Of a stretch of 64,000 bases of DNA, positions 63,692-64,000 are shown one piece after another. The notes beneath the pieces were generated by a model that worked only from the letters and a program-made list of their open reading frames with translations, ran no database searches and was not told the origin of the DNA. The position numbers and the translations under genes are program-made. Source of the stretch: JACPYF01 sp964348695 (GTDB lineage Bacteria; Patescibacteriota; Saccharimonadia; Saccharimonadales; Saccharimonadaceae); NCBI GenBank assembly GCA_964348695.1, contig CAYGDI010000001.1:62001-126000 (forward strand), read 5' to 3'. How positions within the stretch are numbered: the stretch's first letter is position 1; every line of letters starts with the position of its first letter.

Positions 63692-64000
63692 ATGGGCGTT
63701 TCGCTCGATAAGGTGGAGCGTGAAGCTCCGCACATGGTCAGTCTGGTCAAGCAGGCCGGAGTCACTCTCGAGAAGAAGGGGTTGAATCCGGATACTTACA
63801 AGTCTGCGGTTATAGCGACCCTCGATCACTCGGGTTCGGCTGCTGGTCTCTACGACCAGGGTCTCATGCAGGAAGCTGCGGATATCGCATTTGCAGCTGG
63901 TCTGTTGTTCGATGACGATGGCGCCGTACCGTTGTCGCTGTTTGACAACGGCGTCAACCCGCTCGGCGACATGACTCTCCAGAACTGCAAGAACTTCGTG
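63692..64000 (+). CDS. vWA-domain protein, TerF/TerY-like (partial at right edge)
   Basis: 103 residues visible from ATG 63692, preceded by a perfect AGGAGGT at 6 nt. VIATLDHSGSAAGLYDQGLM carries the MIDAS motif DxSxS (as DHSGS), followed by DIAFAAGLLFDDDGAVPLSLFD, the phrase typical of the vWA domain in tellurium-resistance proteins. The C-terminus is cut by the window. Divergent from the other two Ter genes. Confidence 0.82.
   Translation, partial: MGVSLDKVEREAPHMVSLVKQAGVTLEKKGLNPDTYKSAVIATLDHSGSAAGLYDQGLMQEAADIAFAAGLLFDDDGAVPLSLFDNGVNPLGDMTLQNCKNFV

Noticed and set aside
1..64000. CRISPR array, prophage or rRNA/tRNA genes
   Set aside because: No regularly spaced repeats, phage structural genes, rRNA cores or cloverleaf patterns were seen on reading through both strands.

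Overview
ORGANISM. The window reads as a chromosome segment of a host-dependent, small-genome bacterium of the Candidate Phyla Radiation, most likely Saccharibacteria (TM7). This is an inference from gene content: a shortened dcw cluster (mraZ, rsmH, ftsL-like, ftsI, mraY, ftsW, murG, ftsQ), type IV pilin, VirD4-like secretion ATPase, FtsEX with a coiled-coil CHAP hydrolase, DprA, a MurD/MurL pair, and many short proteins of unknown family. UGA is a normal stop codon: many genes end in TGA and a release factor 2 gene is present. This argues against the UGA-recoding CPR lineages (Absconditabacteria, Gracilibacteria). I see no rRNA, tRNA, insertion sequence, prophage or CRISPR array.

LAYOUT. 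1-4.6 kb: end of a small membrane protein, an orphan RNA polymerase alpha-CTD-like protein, a small membrane protein, murD-murL and a stand-alone Clp N-domain protein. 4.6-10.9 kb: prfB, a pilin, ftsE-ftsX, a secreted CHAP hydrolase, an S41 protease and a response regulator. 11.0-12.4 kb (minus): a THUMP methyltransferase and rpmA. 12.5-19.8 kb: a flippase-like membrane protein, xseA-xseB, a membrane methyltransferase, a minimal two-component pair, recO and glyS. 19.8-28.4 kb: an accessory stretch of small enzymes (VOC, NUDIX, Ldh2, kinase-like, zincin-like, SDR, 2H phosphoesterase, DUF167, DUF1761, HD) and unknowns. 28.4-37.3 kb: a secreted protein, an AlkD-like protein, yvcK, an RND transporter, a DEAD-box helicase, an LssY_C protein and a HAD protein. 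37.3-45.7 kb: the dcw cluster. 45.7-46.4 kb: a gene-free structured stretch. 46.4-54.1 kb (minus): VirD4-like ATPase, sigma region 4/HARE-HTH protein, topA, an unknown and dprA. 54.1-58.0 kb: a second candidate RNA, several tiny membrane proteins, pth, a pth/der chimeric remnant and der. 58.0-61.4 kb (minus): a pseudouridine synthase, response regulator and histidine kinase. 61.6-64.0 kb: a TerD/vWA module cut by the window edge.

HOW IT WORKS TOGETHER. Much of the window serves wall synthesis and division: MurD/MurL, MraY/MurG, FtsI/FtsW/FtsL/FtsQ, and FtsEX with its probable hydrolase. Pilin, VirD4-like ATPase and DprA fit attachment, secretion and DNA uptake. Two signalling sets and two orphan polymerase-accessory domains (alpha-CTD-like and sigma4-HARE) point to transcription control built from separate pieces.

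NOTABLE. At least seventeen genes have a -10 hexamer ending only 6-10 nt before the start codon, so they look leaderless. A second class, often small, membrane-bound or secreted and somewhat richer in G+C, has consensus TTGACA-N17-TATAAT-like promoters, strong Shine-Dalgarno sites, GTG/TTG starts and strong hairpin terminators. Three structured non-coding stretches stand out: a domain closed by a 25-nt near-perfect helix between mraZ and rsmH, and two candidate RNAs of about 400 and 290 nt. The pth/der remnant records a past tandem duplication.
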